Source: Elusimicrobiales bacterium
GTDB taxonomy: Bacteria > Elusimicrobiota > Elusimicrobia > Elusimicrobiales > UBA9959
Direction: 5' to 3'
Assembly: GCA_028713125.1 (NCBI GenBank)
Contig: JAQTOU010000001.1
Location: 638,273 to 702,272 of the forward strand
DNA length: 64,000 nucleotides
Shown: piece after piece, positions 1 to 7,922 of the stretch
Position numbering within the stretch: position 1 is the stretch's first letter
Layout: each line of letters begins with the position of its first letter
Notes under the pieces: model-generated
What the model saw: only the letters and a program-made list of their open reading frames with translations
The model's database searches: none
Told to the model about the DNA's origin: nothing
Translations under genes and position numbers: made by a program

Positions 1-743
1 GAGTATACGCTGAAGTAAGGCGCGGCCAGGTAAGTGGACCCCAGCAGCACAAGCACGGAGAAAAAAAGCGCGGGAACCCTGCCCCTGCGGAAATCGAGAG
101 AGGTTAAAAAGTTCACCTCAGTGCCGCGCGGCATATGGAAGCAGGTGCGCGGCTCGTACATGGCGGTGATGAAATAATAGGACAGGCACCTGAAAACGCC
201 CGCGGCGCAGAAAACGGCGCAGAAGCCCCAAAGCGCCCCCCCGCCGGCCAGGCCGAGGATCTTCGAAGCCAGGAAGCTGGCCGCGAAAAAAGTAAGCCCG
301 ACCACCTGGAAGCGGAAGCCGAAGAAATTCCCGCGCCTGGAAGCCGGGATATATTCGCCCATGAGCACGGCCCAGGGCGGGCCGGACATGTTCCCGGCTA
401 CCGTATACACGACCACCGAGGCCAGTAGCGCCGGGAAGGCCGCTGCGGACGGCAGGAAAACAGCCCCGGCGGCGGCGAAGAGCGAAAGCGCCTGGAGGCC
501 CACGGTAAGAAGCAGCGCCTTTTTGCAGCTGCCCAGGCCCTGCACCATTTTTTCATTGAAGAACTGGAAGAAAGAAGACGCCAGCGAGGGGACGGAGCGC
601 AGGACGCCGATCCCCATTGTGGAAGCGCCGAGGGCCATCGCGAAAGGCACGGCGTAGGGGTCGGCGAAACCGCTCATCGCCGCCCAGGCCAGCCCGTCTT
701 TTATGGAAGCTTTTACGCTGGTTTTTACCCGCCGTTTTTGCAT
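1..743 (-). CDS. MFS transporter, C-terminus cut by window edge
   Basis: The minus-strand frame is open from an ATG at 743 to the left edge, giving about 247 codons of an integral membrane protein. The visible part has the alanine- and leucine-rich hydrophobic segments of a major facilitator protein and a charged loop reading PASRRGNFFGFR, typical of the cytoplasmic loop near helices 4-5 in one group of MFS proteins. The substrate cannot be told. A TATAAT on the minus strand (760-755) lies 11 nt before the ATG, so the transcript would have a very short leader, and no good Shine-Dalgarno is visible. The gene is divergent from the WD40 gene. Confidence 0.75.
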   Translation of the reverse strand, partial: MQKRRVKTSVKASIKDGLAWAAMSGFADPYAVPFAMALGASTMGIGVLRSVPSLASSFFQFFNEKMVQGLGSCKKALLLTVGLQALSLFAAAGAVFLPSAAAFPALLASVVVYTVAGNMSGPPWAVLMGEYIPASRRGNFFGFRFQVVGLTFFAASFLASKILGLAGGGALWGFCAVFCAAGVFRCLSYYFITAMYEPRTCFHMPRGTEVNFLTSLDFRRGRVPALFFSVLVLLGSTYLAAPYFSVY

Positions 744-754
744 GTTGTCCGTAA

Positions 755-760
755 ATTATA
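755..760 (-). promoter_or_regulatory. -10 box of the MFS gene
   Basis: TATAAT reads on the minus strand in the AT-rich patch between the MFS and WD40 genes. No strong -35 sits 17 bp upstream; TTGGCC is present at 15 bp. The patch is short and the WD40 promoter must lie in the same place on the other strand. Confidence 0.45.
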
Positions 761-790
761 TAAATTATGAACTGCGGCCAAGGGGGACCT

Positions 791-1660
791 ATGAACGAAA
801 CAGTTCCGCTCAAAACTTTAACCGGCCATAACGACGGCGTTCTGACCCTGGCTTTTTCCCCCTGCGGGAAATTCCTGGCCACGGCCGGCGAAGACAATAC
901 CATACGGCTCTGGGACAATCCCGACGGGATACAGATACAGTCCATCCAGGCCCATAAAGGCGACGTGCGCTGCGTGGCCTTCGATCCCGACGGCGACGTT
1001 TTCGCCTCGGCCTCCTGGGACAAGACCATCAAGATCTGGCAGACCTCCGACTGCTCCACTTTGGCCGAGGCCGCGCAACATGAAGGCCCGGTAAACTGCC
1101 TGGCCTTCTCTCCGGACGGGAAGCTCCTTTATTCCGGCTCCGACGACGCCACCATAAAAGTTTTTTCTTCGCCCAAGGGTTCCCTGAAGGACACTTTCAA
1201 ACCGGAGATCGGGGACATCAAGGCCCTGGCCGTTTCCTCGAAAGGCCTCCTGGCCGCGGGCGGCTCGGAGCTCCAGTTCCTAGACGATTCAGGCAAGATG
1301 CTGAAAGACAATGACAACTACCTCTACGGGATAAAGCACCTGGCTTTCTCCCCGGACGGAAAAATGCTCGCGGCCGCCACCGGCATGGAAAAACGTCTCG
1401 AGATCTGGAACGCGGAAACGCTCGAGGAGGCCGGGTCGGTAAAGGACACCGACTGGATCAACTGCGTGGCTTTCACCATGGACGGGAAACATGTCGTGAC
1501 AGGCGGAACCGCCGTAAAGATCTGGGACCCCGTTTCCGGGACCTGCGTCAGGACCCTGGAGGGCCATACCGACGAGATCTACGATATAGCCGTCTCGCCG
1601 GACGGGAAATACATCGCCTCGGCTTCGAACGACAAGACCGTGAAGCTCTGGGCCCTGTAA
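791..1660 (+). CDS. WD40-repeat protein, seven-bladed propeller
   Basis: This 289-residue protein is almost entirely WD40 repeats. Seven can be counted, each with the GH/H...D...SPDG...S.D.TIKIW pattern: blade 1 starts at TLTGHNDGV and blade 7 ends at KTVKLWAL, the C-terminus. Blades 4-6 are more degenerate. There is no signal peptide and no kinase, caspase or other catalytic domain, so it is probably a cytosolic interaction scaffold with unknown partners. I chose ATG 791 because it has AAGGGGGACC directly upstream; the in-frame ATG at 767 has no ribosome site. Confidence 0.85.
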   Translation: MNETVPLKTLTGHNDGVLTLAFSPCGKFLATAGEDNTIRLWDNPDGIQIQSIQAHKGDVRCVAFDPDGDVFASASWDKTIKIWQTSDCSTLAEAAQHEGPVNCLAFSPDGKLLYSGSDDATIKVFSSPKGSLKDTFKPEIGDIKALAVSSKGLLAAGGSELQFLDDSGKMLKDNDNYLYGIKHLAFSPDGKMLAAATGMEKRLEIWNAETLEEAGSVKDTDWINCVAFTMDGKHVVTGGTAVKIWDPVSGTCVRTLEGHTDEIYDIAVSPDGKYIASASNDKTVKLWAL

Positions 1661-1783
1661 AAGCGCCGCGGCCTTTCCGCGTGCCCCGCGGAACGACCTT
1701 TTACACGGATTTTACATTCCAGCGGTTACTCAAATTCATATAATTTGAAGGATACTTCAGCTTAACTCAACAGGAGCCTATAA

Positions 1784-3130
1784 ATGTCCGAAGCCCCCGT
1801 CCACGCGCCCGAATACCGCCGCCGCCGTTTCCTGAACTGGTTCCCCCTCGGCCTCACCTACGCCACTTTCTACATGGGCCGCTACAACCTGAACGTAGCG
1901 TCCAAGACCATGATGGACATGTTCCACCTCAGCAAGGCGGAGTTCGGCATTATCGCCACCGCCGGCTTCTGGACCTACGCGCTCTCCGTCATGTTCAACG
2001 GCCCGCTGGCCGACCGCATCGGCGGCAAGAAGGCGATACTCTTCGGCGCCCTGGGCGCTTCGCTGCTCAACCTTGTGATCGGGCTGCTGTTCCTGAACGG
2101 CTGGAGCACCAAGCTTATCGTCGGGATGTCGCTGCTCTACGCCGTGAACCAGTATTTCCAGTCCTTCGGCGCCCTCTCCGTGGTAAAAGTGAACGCCCCC
2201 TGGTTCCACGTCAAGGAGCGCGGCGTGTTCGGCGGCATCTTCGGCATCATGATCTCGGGCGGCTACTTCCTGGCCATGACGGTCGGCGGCTGGATCATGT
2301 CGAATATGGCCTGGTACATGGTGTTCCTGATCCCGTCCGCCGCTATCTTCACGATGTTCCTTGTCGACCTGTATCTCGTGAAGGATACGCCGAAGCAGGC
2401 CGGCTTCGAGGACTTCAATACCGGCGACGCCTCCTCACACGAGAAGGACAAGGAAACGCCGCTTAAGCTGGGCGAGCTCGCCACCCGCATCTTTCACAAC
2501 CCCGTGATAGTTACGCTGGCCGTCTCCGAATTCTGCACCGGCTTCGTCAGGCAGGGCCTGCTGCTCTGGTTCGTGCCCTTCCTCAGCGAGGTGCACAAGA
2601 TCGAGCACGGCGGCACGCTGTTCACGATAGCGACCTCCGGCATCACCGTCGGCGGCATACTCGGCGGAATAATGTGCGGCTGGATGTCGGATAAGCTGTT
2701 CCAGTCGCGCCGCCCGCCCGTGGCCTTCATCTTCTACCTGCTGCAGATAGTCTCCCTGTTCATACTCGGCCAGACCCACAGCCCCCTGGTGGCGTCCTTC
2801 ATGATAGGCGTCTCCTGCATGTGGATCTTCGGCGTGCACGGCATGCTTACGGGCACGGCCTCGATGGACTTCGGCGGGACCCGCGCGGCCTCCTCGGTGG
2901 CGGGCCTGCTCGACGGCGTGCAGTACCTGGCCTCCGGCCTCACCGGCTTCCTGATGGGCCACTACCTGGACAAATGGGGCTGGGGCTCCTGGACCTATAT
3001 GATAATGCCTTTCTCCCTGATGGGAGCGCTGCTCATGACGCGCCTCTGGAACGAGACGCCGCTCAGGAAGCCAGTCCCCGCGGAGGGAACTCTCGAAGAG
3101 CACCGCCCGCTGGTGGAAGACGAAGCGTAA
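1784..3130 (+). CDS. OPA-family organophosphate:phosphate antiporter-like MFS transporter
   Basis: The 448-residue, 12-helix membrane protein belongs to the major facilitator superfamily. Its N-terminus (YATFYMGRYNLNVA, then FGPLADRIGGKKA-type loop as NGPLADRIGGKKA) matches the GlpT/UhpT organophosphate:phosphate antiporter group, in which arginines near helix 1 and helix 7 bind the phosphate. An RQG motif near residue 255 could supply the second arginine. Likely substrates are glycerol-3-phosphate or a hexose phosphate, but the sequence does not settle this. The start has AGGAGCC upstream. The gene stands alone and ends in a strong hairpin terminator. Confidence 0.82.
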   Translation: MSEAPVHAPEYRRRRFLNWFPLGLTYATFYMGRYNLNVASKTMMDMFHLSKAEFGIIATAGFWTYALSVMFNGPLADRIGGKKAILFGALGASLLNLVIGLLFLNGWSTKLIVGMSLLYAVNQYFQSFGALSVVKVNAPWFHVKERGVFGGIFGIMISGGYFLAMTVGGWIMSNMAWYMVFLIPSAAIFTMFLVDLYLVKDTPKQAGFEDFNTGDASSHEKDKETPLKLGELATRIFHNPVIVTLAVSEFCTGFVRQGLLLWFVPFLSEVHKIEHGGTLFTIATSGITVGGILGGIMCGWMSDKLFQSRRPPVAFIFYLLQIVSLFILGQTHSPLVASFMIGVSCMWIFGVHGMLTGTASMDFGGTRAASSVAGLLDGVQYLASGLTGFLMGHYLDKWGWGSWTYMIMPFSLMGALLMTRLWNETPLRKPVPAEGTLEEHRPLVEDEA

Positions 3131-3149
3131 AGGCCTTAACCCCGCAAAT

Positions 3150-3184
3150 AAAAGAACCGCGGCCGGCCCGCGGTTCTTTTATTT
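3150..3184. terminator. Bidirectional hairpin terminator
   Basis: AAAGAACCGCGG pairs with CCGCGGTTCTTT around a GCC-rich loop and is flanked by A-rich and T-rich tracts. It sits between convergent genes (the OPA transporter and the PhnD-like lipoprotein), so it can stop both. Confidence 0.85.
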
Positions 3185-3194
3185 TACCGGAGTT

Positions 3195-4124
3195 TCAGTC
3201 CGGATAATACGGCTGGTTCAGCCTATAGATCTGCCAGCCCTCGGGAATAAGGTCGTAAACGGACTGTCCCTCGGCGAGGAGCAGGTCGTGCAGCTGGCGG
3301 TAAGCCGCCTCGTCGGCGGGCCGGAAACCGGTGATGTCCGCGACCGACCCCAGCGCCCGCCGTCCCTCGGCCGTCCCGGCCAGCGTTAAGAAGGCGTCCG
3401 ACAGCGCCTTGCGTTTCTCCGGGCCGAGGCTGTACCGCACGATCAGCGGCTCATTGGGTATCCTTCCGGTATACACAAGGATCTTTAGCCCCGGGTAGCG
3501 CGAGGCCTGCCTGGCGTAAGTGGCCGCCGCGTACACCTCTCCTTTCACCAGCTTCTTCAGGTTGTCCTCATGGGTAGGAGCGAAATATGCGGCCACAGTG
3601 ATCCCCGCGCGCTTGAGTAAAATAGCGGGCAGGGTAAAGCCGCTGACGGAGTAGGGCCCGACAAAGCCGAATTTCCTGCCGGCAAGGTCCTTCACGCTGT
3701 CAGCTCCCCCGGAGGTGCGGGTAAGGATGGCGCCCTCGTATTCAGCGAGCTTGTCCCCGCGCAGGGCCTGCAGCTCGGGGCGCACGCCGTATTCCTCCCT
3801 GGCGACCAGGTATTCCTCAAGCGTCACAAGGCCGGCGTCGGCCAGGCCGGCGCTGAACTGTTTTATCGCCGCCGCCGGAGTTTCCGCGACTTTAAGGTCG
3901 ACGGACAGCCCTGTGGCGGCCTGCAGATGCTTCCTGATGAAAGCGAGCGCGCCCGGGGAAGGCGAGTGAGCCGGCGAAAAGACCACTACCAGCGGATTCT
4001 CCGGAGTCCCGATAGTTCTCTCGTCCCTGCGCGAACAGCCGCCCAGCGCCAGCGCCGCCGCGACGCAGAGCGCCGCGTATTTATGGACGACCGCGCCCAT
4101 GGCCGATTTATTTGAATTGGACAT
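3195..4124 (-). CDS. PhnD-like substrate-binding lipoprotein
   Basis: The 309-residue protein has a lipoprotein signal peptide ending in the lipobox LGGC (Cys30) and the fold pattern of phosphate/phosphonate (PhnD-like) periplasmic binding proteins: NPLVVVFSPAH near the mature N-terminus, and GRKFGFVGPYSVSG then YAAATYARQ in the middle. I chose ATG 4124 because GGGGGGAC precedes it; the in-frame ATGs upstream lack a ribosome site. It lies 129 bp downstream of acr3 on the same strand and may be transcribed with the ars genes. Its only cysteines are in the signal peptide and lipobox, so it lacks the arsenite-binding cysteine of AioX. No permease or ATPase partner is nearby. Confidence 0.8.
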   Translation of the reverse strand: MSNSNKSAMGAVVHKYAALCVAAALALGGCSRRDERTIGTPENPLVVVFSPAHSPSPGALAFIRKHLQAATGLSVDLKVAETPAAAIKQFSAGLADAGLVTLEEYLVAREEYGVRPELQALRGDKLAEYEGAILTRTSGGADSVKDLAGRKFGFVGPYSVSGFTLPAILLKRAGITVAAYFAPTHEDNLKKLVKGEVYAAATYARQASRYPGLKILVYTGRIPNEPLIVRYSLGPEKRKALSDAFLTLAGTAEGRRALGSVADITGFRPADEAAYRQLHDLLLAEGQSVYDLIPEGWQIYRLNQPYYPD

Positions 4125-4253
4125 TGTCCCCCCTTTTTCCGCTCCCCCGACCGAACAGATCCCCGCCATGGAGATCCTGCCGGCTAACCAGGCCGGCATA
4201 CACACTTTCTAGCATAAACGTGCCGCGATTTACAACCGCGCGGAGGGAGCATC

Positions 4254-5315
4254 TCAGGCCTCGGCGGGAGCGGCCGCATACCAGCGCCGGCCTATCCACA
4301 GGGAGACGTTCACCAGCCCTATCAGCACAGGAACTTCCACCAGGGGCCCGATCACCGCCGCGAAAGCCGCGCCGTGGCCTATGCCGAAGGTGGCGATGGC
4401 CACCGCTATGGCCAGTTCGAAATTATTTGAAGCGGCGGTGAAAGATAAAGTAGCGGATTCGCCATAGGACGCGCCGGCCTTTTTGCTCATGAAGAAAGAG
4501 GCGAAGAACATCAGCGTGAAATAGACAAGCAGCGGTATCGCCACCCGCACAACGTCGAAAGGGACCTGAACAATGTTCTCTCCCTTTATGGAGAACATCA
4601 CGACGATGGTAAAGAGCAGGGATACCAGGGTGACCGGGCTTATCAAAGGGATGAATTTAGAGTTGTACCACTCCTTGCCTTTGGCCCCTATCAGCGTAAA
4701 GCGCGTAATAATTCCGGAAATAAAAGGTATCCCAAGGTAGATGAATACGCTTTTGGCTATCTCCCTCATGGTTATATTGACCACAGCTCCTTCCAGGCCG
4801 AGCCAGCGCGGAACAAGGGTCACGAAGAAATAGGCGTAGACTGAGAAGAACAGGACCTGGAACACGGAGTTGAAGGCAACCAGGCCGGCGCAGTATTCCC
4901 GGTCGCCCTTCGCCAGGTCGTTCCAGACTATCACCATGGCTATGCAGCGGGCCAGGCCTATCATGATAAGACCCACCATATATTCAGGCTTATCCCTGAG
5001 AAAGATCACCGCGAGCGCCGTCATAAGCACCGGCCCTACCAGCCAGTTCTGGACCAGAGAAAGCGCCAGCACTTTTTTATTCGAGAAAACCCTGTGCATT
5101 TCCTCGTATTTCACTTTCGCGAGCGGCGGATACATCATCAGTATCAGGCCGATGGCTATCGGGATTGAAGTTGTACCTACGCTGGAAGCGGCGTTGAACC
5201 GCGCCACGGCTGAAGGCCAGAGCCAGCCCGCGCCCACTCCGGCGGCCATGGCGGAAAATATCCAGAGAGTAAGATACCTGTCCAAAAAAGAAAGTTTCTC
5301 GCTTATCGCGCTCAT
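4254..5315 (-). CDS. acr3: Acr3 arsenite efflux permease
   Basis: This 353-residue, ten-helix inner-membrane protein exports arsenite using the proton gradient. The Acr3 signature is intact: [12 protein letters not shown] places the conserved helix-4 cysteine at residue 124, followed by WNDLA, and the helix-9 segment [17 protein letters not shown] is present. Length and topology match the family. The ATG at 5315 lies one base past the arsC stop codon, so arsenate reductase and pump are probably translationally coupled. Longer in-frame ATGs run into arsC and are not real starts. Confidence 0.95.
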   Translation of the reverse strand: MSAISEKLSFLDRYLTLWIFSAMAAGVGAGWLWPSAVARFNAASSVGTTSIPIAIGLILMMYPPLAKVKYEEMHRVFSNKKVLALSLVQNWLVGPVLMTALAVIFLRDKPEYMVGLIMIGLARCIAMVIVWNDLAKGDREYCAGLVAFNSVFQVLFFSVYAYFFVTLVPRWLGLEGAVVNITMREIAKSVFIYLGIPFISGIITRFTLIGAKGKEWYNSKFIPLISPVTLVSLLFTIVVMFSIKGENIVQVPFDVVRVAIPLLVYFTLMFFASFFMSKKAGASYGESATLSFTAASNNFELAIAVAIATFGIGHGAAFAAVIGPLVEVPVLIGLVNVSLWIGRRWYAAAPAEA

Positions 5316-5316
5316 T

Positions 5317-5745
5317 TTACACCCCCTGCTTGAATATCCCGGGCAGCCTCGCCACGAATTCCTTAATTTCGTCCCGAACCCGGCGGTAAGCGGCCAGGGC
5401 TTCCTCCTCGGTCCCGGCCTCTTTTGCCAGGAACGGAGGGTCCTCGAAACTCCTGTGGAGTTTTTTCGTTTTGCCGGACCACGCCGGGCAGGCCTCGCGG
5501 GCATTATCGCAGACCGTGACCACCAGGTCGAAAGCGACAGCCTTGAGCTCGTCCGCATGCTTGGAGCGGTGGCCGGAAATGTCGACCCCCGCTTCGGCCA
5601 TCGCTTTGATCGCGCGCGGGTCTACGCCGTGCGGCGCAGTTCCGGCGGAATAAGCCTCAATCACACCCGGGTGCAGCTTTTCAGCCCAGCCCTCGGCCAT
5701 CTGGCTGCGGCAGGAGTTCCCGGTACATAAAAACAGGACCTTCAT
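5317..5745 (-). CDS. arsC: Arsenate reductase, thioredoxin-coupled LMW-PTP type
   Basis: ArsC reduces arsenate to arsenite in the cytoplasm so that Acr3 can pump it out. The 142-residue protein has the low-molecular-weight phosphatase P-loop CTGNSCRS (Cys7 to Arg13), and two further cysteines, Cys79 and Cys86, spaced as in the Cys10/Cys82/Cys89 relay of Staphylococcus aureus ArsC; thioredoxin would regenerate it. A possible general-acid Asp lies in FEDPPFL. The start has GGAGGG upstream. It sits between the HesB-like gene and acr3. Confidence 0.95.
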   Translation of the reverse strand: MKVLFLCTGNSCRSQMAEGWAEKLHPGVIEAYSAGTAPHGVDPRAIKAMAEAGVDISGHRSKHADELKAVAFDLVVTVCDNAREACPAWSGKTKKLHRSFEDPPFLAKEAGTEEEALAAYRRVRDEIKEFVARLPGIFKQGV

Positions 5746-5761
5746 GCGCCCTCCGGCCCGA

Positions 5762-6058
5762 TCAGTGCCCGCAGCCGCAGCCGCCTTCAGGATCCGGGAG
5801 GCCGGTCACTACTATCTCGCCGTCCTCCCCGCAGTCGATGACGGCTTTGGCCAAATGCAGCTGGGCGTCCTTGTGCACGTAAAGCTTGAGATCTTTTTTC
5901 AGTACTTCCAGGTCGTCCTTCCCGGGCTTCTCCACCAGGTCCATGGCTACGCTCGGGCCGCAGCAGCCCTCCGTCATGAAAACGCGCAGGCAGGCGCCTT
6001 TTTTATGCTCCTTAATGATAGCCTTAAGCTTCTCGATCGCGGCGTCTTTTATCTCCAT
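5762..6058 (-). CDS. HesB/IscA-like CCGP protein in the ars operon
   Basis: A 98-residue protein of the HesB/IscA iron-sulfur scaffold superfamily. It carries the TEGCCGPSVAMDL segment of the subgroup in which one of the paired cysteines is selenocysteine in some relatives; both are Cys here. The C-terminus GGCGCGH supplies two more cysteines where IscA has its CGC. AGGAGG lies upstream of the start. It is between arsR and arsC in the same direction, so it is probably arsenic-induced. A cluster-assembly or thiol role is possible, but its job in an ars operon is unknown. Confidence 0.82.
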   Translation of the reverse strand: MEIKDAAIEKLKAIIKEHKKGACLRVFMTEGCCGPSVAMDLVEKPGKDDLEVLKKDLKLYVHKDAQLHLAKAVIDCGEDGEIVVTGLPDPEGGCGCGH

Positions 6059-6095
6059 TTCAGTTTCCTCCTGTTGATTTTAAAACGGCGGCAGC

Positions 6096-6482
6096 TCAGC
6101 AGTTGCAGCCAACCACGCAAATTCCTTTACGGCGCAGGGACAGTCTTTTCCCAAGGCGGGCGATGTCCCCGGCCACGGTTCCGCAGCAGGGCGCGGGGCT
6201 CACCAGGTTCCTGATGAATTTCCCCAGCGGCCCGGGAGCCGGGCGCAGCGCGTACATGGCCCAGCGGCCTTTCTTTGCCTTGGTGATAAGGCCGGCGGCG
6301 CAAAGCGCACCCAGGCAGCGCGAAACATTGTACTGGCTCTCCCCCATGGCGTCCACCAGCTCGCACACGCAGAGCGGCCCGCCGGCATAGGCCAGGAGCG
6401 CCGCCGCCCGCAGGCGCTTGGGTTCAGCCAGGGCCTTGAGGGCCTTCACGGAGTCTTCAATATCTCGACTAGTTCCGCTCAT
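6096..6482 (-). CDS. arsR: ArsR-family metalloregulator
   Basis: This 128-residue winged-helix repressor should leave DNA when it binds arsenite. LCVCEL holds the Cys38/Cys40 pair typical of ArsR, followed by the recognition helix ESQYNVSRCLGAL. The tail adds Cys99-Cys100 and the terminal CVVGCNC, possibly a second metal site. I chose ATG 6482: the in-frame ATG at 6518 overlaps the -35 box. No Shine-Dalgarno is present and the predicted transcript start is at the ATG itself, so the message is probably leaderless. It heads the ars operon and is divergent from hgcA. Confidence 0.93.
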   Translation of the reverse strand: MSGTSRDIEDSVKALKALAEPKRLRAAALLAYAGGPLCVCELVDAMGESQYNVSRCLGALCAAGLITKAKKGRWAMYALRPAPGPLGKFIRNLVSPAPCCGTVAGDIARLGKRLSLRRKGICVVGCNC

Positions 6483-6504
6483 ATATGCTATTATATGCAT
6501 ATAT
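6481..6504. promoter_or_regulatory. Palindromic operator candidate between arsR and hgcA
   Basis: ATATATGC (6481-6488) is repeated inverted as GCATATAT (6497-6504) with an 8-bp spacer. It covers the arsR -10 box and the arsR start codon, the usual place for an ArsR operator. On the plus strand it also holds a possible -10 (TATTAT, 6489-6494) for hgcAB, so one dimer could repress both units. Confidence 0.75.
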
Positions 6505-6518
6505 CGGCGCGCTGTCAA
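6490..6518 (-). promoter_or_regulatory. Consensus sigma-70 promoter of arsR
   Basis: Minus strand: TTGACA at 6518-6513, exactly 17 bp, then TATAAT at 6495-6490. Both hexamers are perfect consensus. Counting from the -10 box puts +1 at about 6483, next to the arsR ATG at 6482. Confidence 0.9.
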
Positions 6519-6561
6519 GCACCGCGGCGCGCCCTGAACCTTTAAGCTCTACGGAGACCCT

Positions 6562-7557
6562 ATGCAGCAGCGTCCGCAAAAAATATTAATGCCTTTCCTG
6601 ACCGCCCCGGCTCCTGCCTGCGGCATTGAGCGGGTCTCGCCGGAGTACACCTCCGCTGACAGGCTGGCGGCCTGGAAAGCCCGCTGGGGCATCGGCAGGC
6701 TGGGCTACAAAATAAAGCCGGGGCTTTATTCCCTGGGCGAGCCTTCGGCGGCTTCCCCCGTTTTCGCCTCCGCCAATTACAGACTGAGTTTCGACGCGCT
6801 TAGAAGGAATCTTAAAGATATCAGCGCCTGGCTGCTGGTCCTCGACACGAAAGGGATCAATGTCTGGTGCGCCGCGGGCAAAGGAACCTTCGGGACGCTG
6901 GAGCTGACGCGCTCGATCATGGAGACGGGCCTGGCAAAGCTTGTAACGCGCAAGAGCGTCATCCTCCCCCAGCTCGGCGCTCCCGGCGTCAGCGCGCACA
7001 GGGTGAAGGCCTATACCGGTTTTTCGGTCGTCTATGGCCCGGTGCGGGCGGAGGACATACCGGAATTCCTCAGGCAGGAAGGAAAAGCGGCGCCTGAAAT
7101 GCGCAAGGTCAATTTCGGGTTATGGGACAGGCTGGTCCTGGCGCCCGTCCAGCTGGTGATCTTCGGGAAGTACCTGCTTCCGCTCTCGATACTTCTGTAC
7201 CTGGCCGGCTATAAAGCGGACGCGGCCCTGACCGCGGCGGCGCTGTTCGCCGGCGGCGTGCTGCTGCCTGCGCTCCTCCCCTGGCTGCCCGGAAGAGCTT
7301 TCTCCGTCAAGAGCGCCTTCGCCGGCCTGGCCGCAATAGCGGCGCTTGCGCCCTTTCTCGCGCTCGACCCTTACCAGCTCTGTGCGAGGGCGCTTATTTA
7401 TATTCCCCCCGCCTCGTTCATCGGCCTGGATTTCACCGGCGCCTCAACTTACACCTCGTTATCGGGCGTAAAAAAAGAAATGCGCGCGGCCCTGCCGGTG
7501 CAGTCGGCCGCCCTGCTCCTCGGGCTGCTCATGCTCGGCTTAAGAAGGTTCTTATGA
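6562..7557 (+). CDS. hgcA: HgcA, corrinoid methyltransferase for mercury methylation
   Basis: HgcA passes a methyl group from a corrinoid cofactor to Hg(II), giving methylmercury. The 331-residue protein shows the family's diagnostic cap-helix motif NVWCAAGK at residues 100-107, with Cys103 as the lower cobalt ligand, inside an N-terminal corrinoid-binding domain related to the CO dehydrogenase/acetyl-CoA synthase corrinoid protein. About residue 190 onwards is a membrane domain with four to five helices, as expected. Length is typical (about 330-340). GGAGA precedes ATG 6562. The stop overlaps the hgcB start (ATGA). It lies divergent from the ars operon with a shared palindrome. Activity is inferred from motif conservation. 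Confidence 0.95.
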   Translation: MQQRPQKILMPFLTAPAPACGIERVSPEYTSADRLAAWKARWGIGRLGYKIKPGLYSLGEPSAASPVFASANYRLSFDALRRNLKDISAWLLVLDTKGINVWCAAGKGTFGTLELTRSIMETGLAKLVTRKSVILPQLGAPGVSAHRVKAYTGFSVVYGPVRAEDIPEFLRQEGKAAPEMRKVNFGLWDRLVLAPVQLVIFGKYLLPLSILLYLAGYKADAALTAAALFAGGVLLPALLPWLPGRAFSVKSAFAGLAAIAALAPFLALDPYQLCARALIYIPPASFIGLDFTGASTYTSLSGVKKEMRAALPVQSAALLLGLLMLGLRRFL

Positions 7558-7847
7558 CAATGAAATATCTGAAAGGCGTGTCTACGCTCAAACTGGATAC
7601 CGCTAAATGCACCGGCTGCGGGATGTGCCTGAAAGTCTGCCCTCACGCCGTATTTATTCTTGAAAACCGGAAAGCCGTCATTACGGACGCCGACCTCTGC
7701 ATGGAATGCGGCGCCTGCGCCGGGAACTGCCCTGTCGAAGCTCTCTCGGTAACCAAAGGCGTAGGCTGCGCCCAGGCTGTAATAAAAGGCTTCCTGAACG
7801 GAACCGAACCCGACTGCGGCTGCGGAGACGACTCCTCCTGCTGCTGA
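7554..7847 (+). CDS. hgcB: HgcB, 2[4Fe-4S] ferredoxin partner of HgcA
   Basis: HgcB supplies low-potential electrons to return the HgcA corrinoid to Co(I). The 97-residue protein has two ferredoxin motifs, Cys19/22/25/29 and Cys49/52/55/59; the second reads CMECGAC, the HgcB-specific form. Cys72 (GVGCAQ) and the C-terminal cysteines (CGCGDDSSCC) match the extra conserved thiols proposed to handle Hg(II). It overlaps hgcA by four bases (ATGA); an ATG two codons on, at 7560, is an alternative start. An inverted repeat followed by T-rich sequence ends the unit. Confidence 0.95.
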   Translation: MTMKYLKGVSTLKLDTAKCTGCGMCLKVCPHAVFILENRKAVITDADLCMECGACAGNCPVEALSVTKGVGCAQAVIKGFLNGTEPDCGCGDDSSCC

Positions 7848-7858
7848 AAACGGGAAAC

Positions 7859-7922
7859 GGGGACAGGCTACTTTTTCACAAAATGATTTCCCGGAAAATA
7901 AAGTTGCCTGTCCCCTTTCTTT
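7859..7922 (+). terminator. Inverted repeat after hgcB, terminator or REP-like element
   Basis: GGGGACAGGCTACTTT (7859-7874) and its inverse ending at 7915 pair over 16 positions with one mismatch, with a loop of about 25 nt, followed by TTTCTTTT. The T-rich tail fits a terminator between convergent hgcB and the cupin gene; the GGGGACAGGC arms also look like a REP-type repeat. Confidence 0.6.

Noticed and set aside
3195-4124. AioX-type arsenite sensor
   Set aside because: Its only cysteines are in the signal peptide and lipobox, so the arsenite-binding Cys is missing, and no AioS/AioR genes are present.
6483-6518. Longer arsR start at 6518
   Set aside because: This ATG overlaps the perfect -35 box, so it would lie upstream of the transcript start; the added residues are not ArsR-like.
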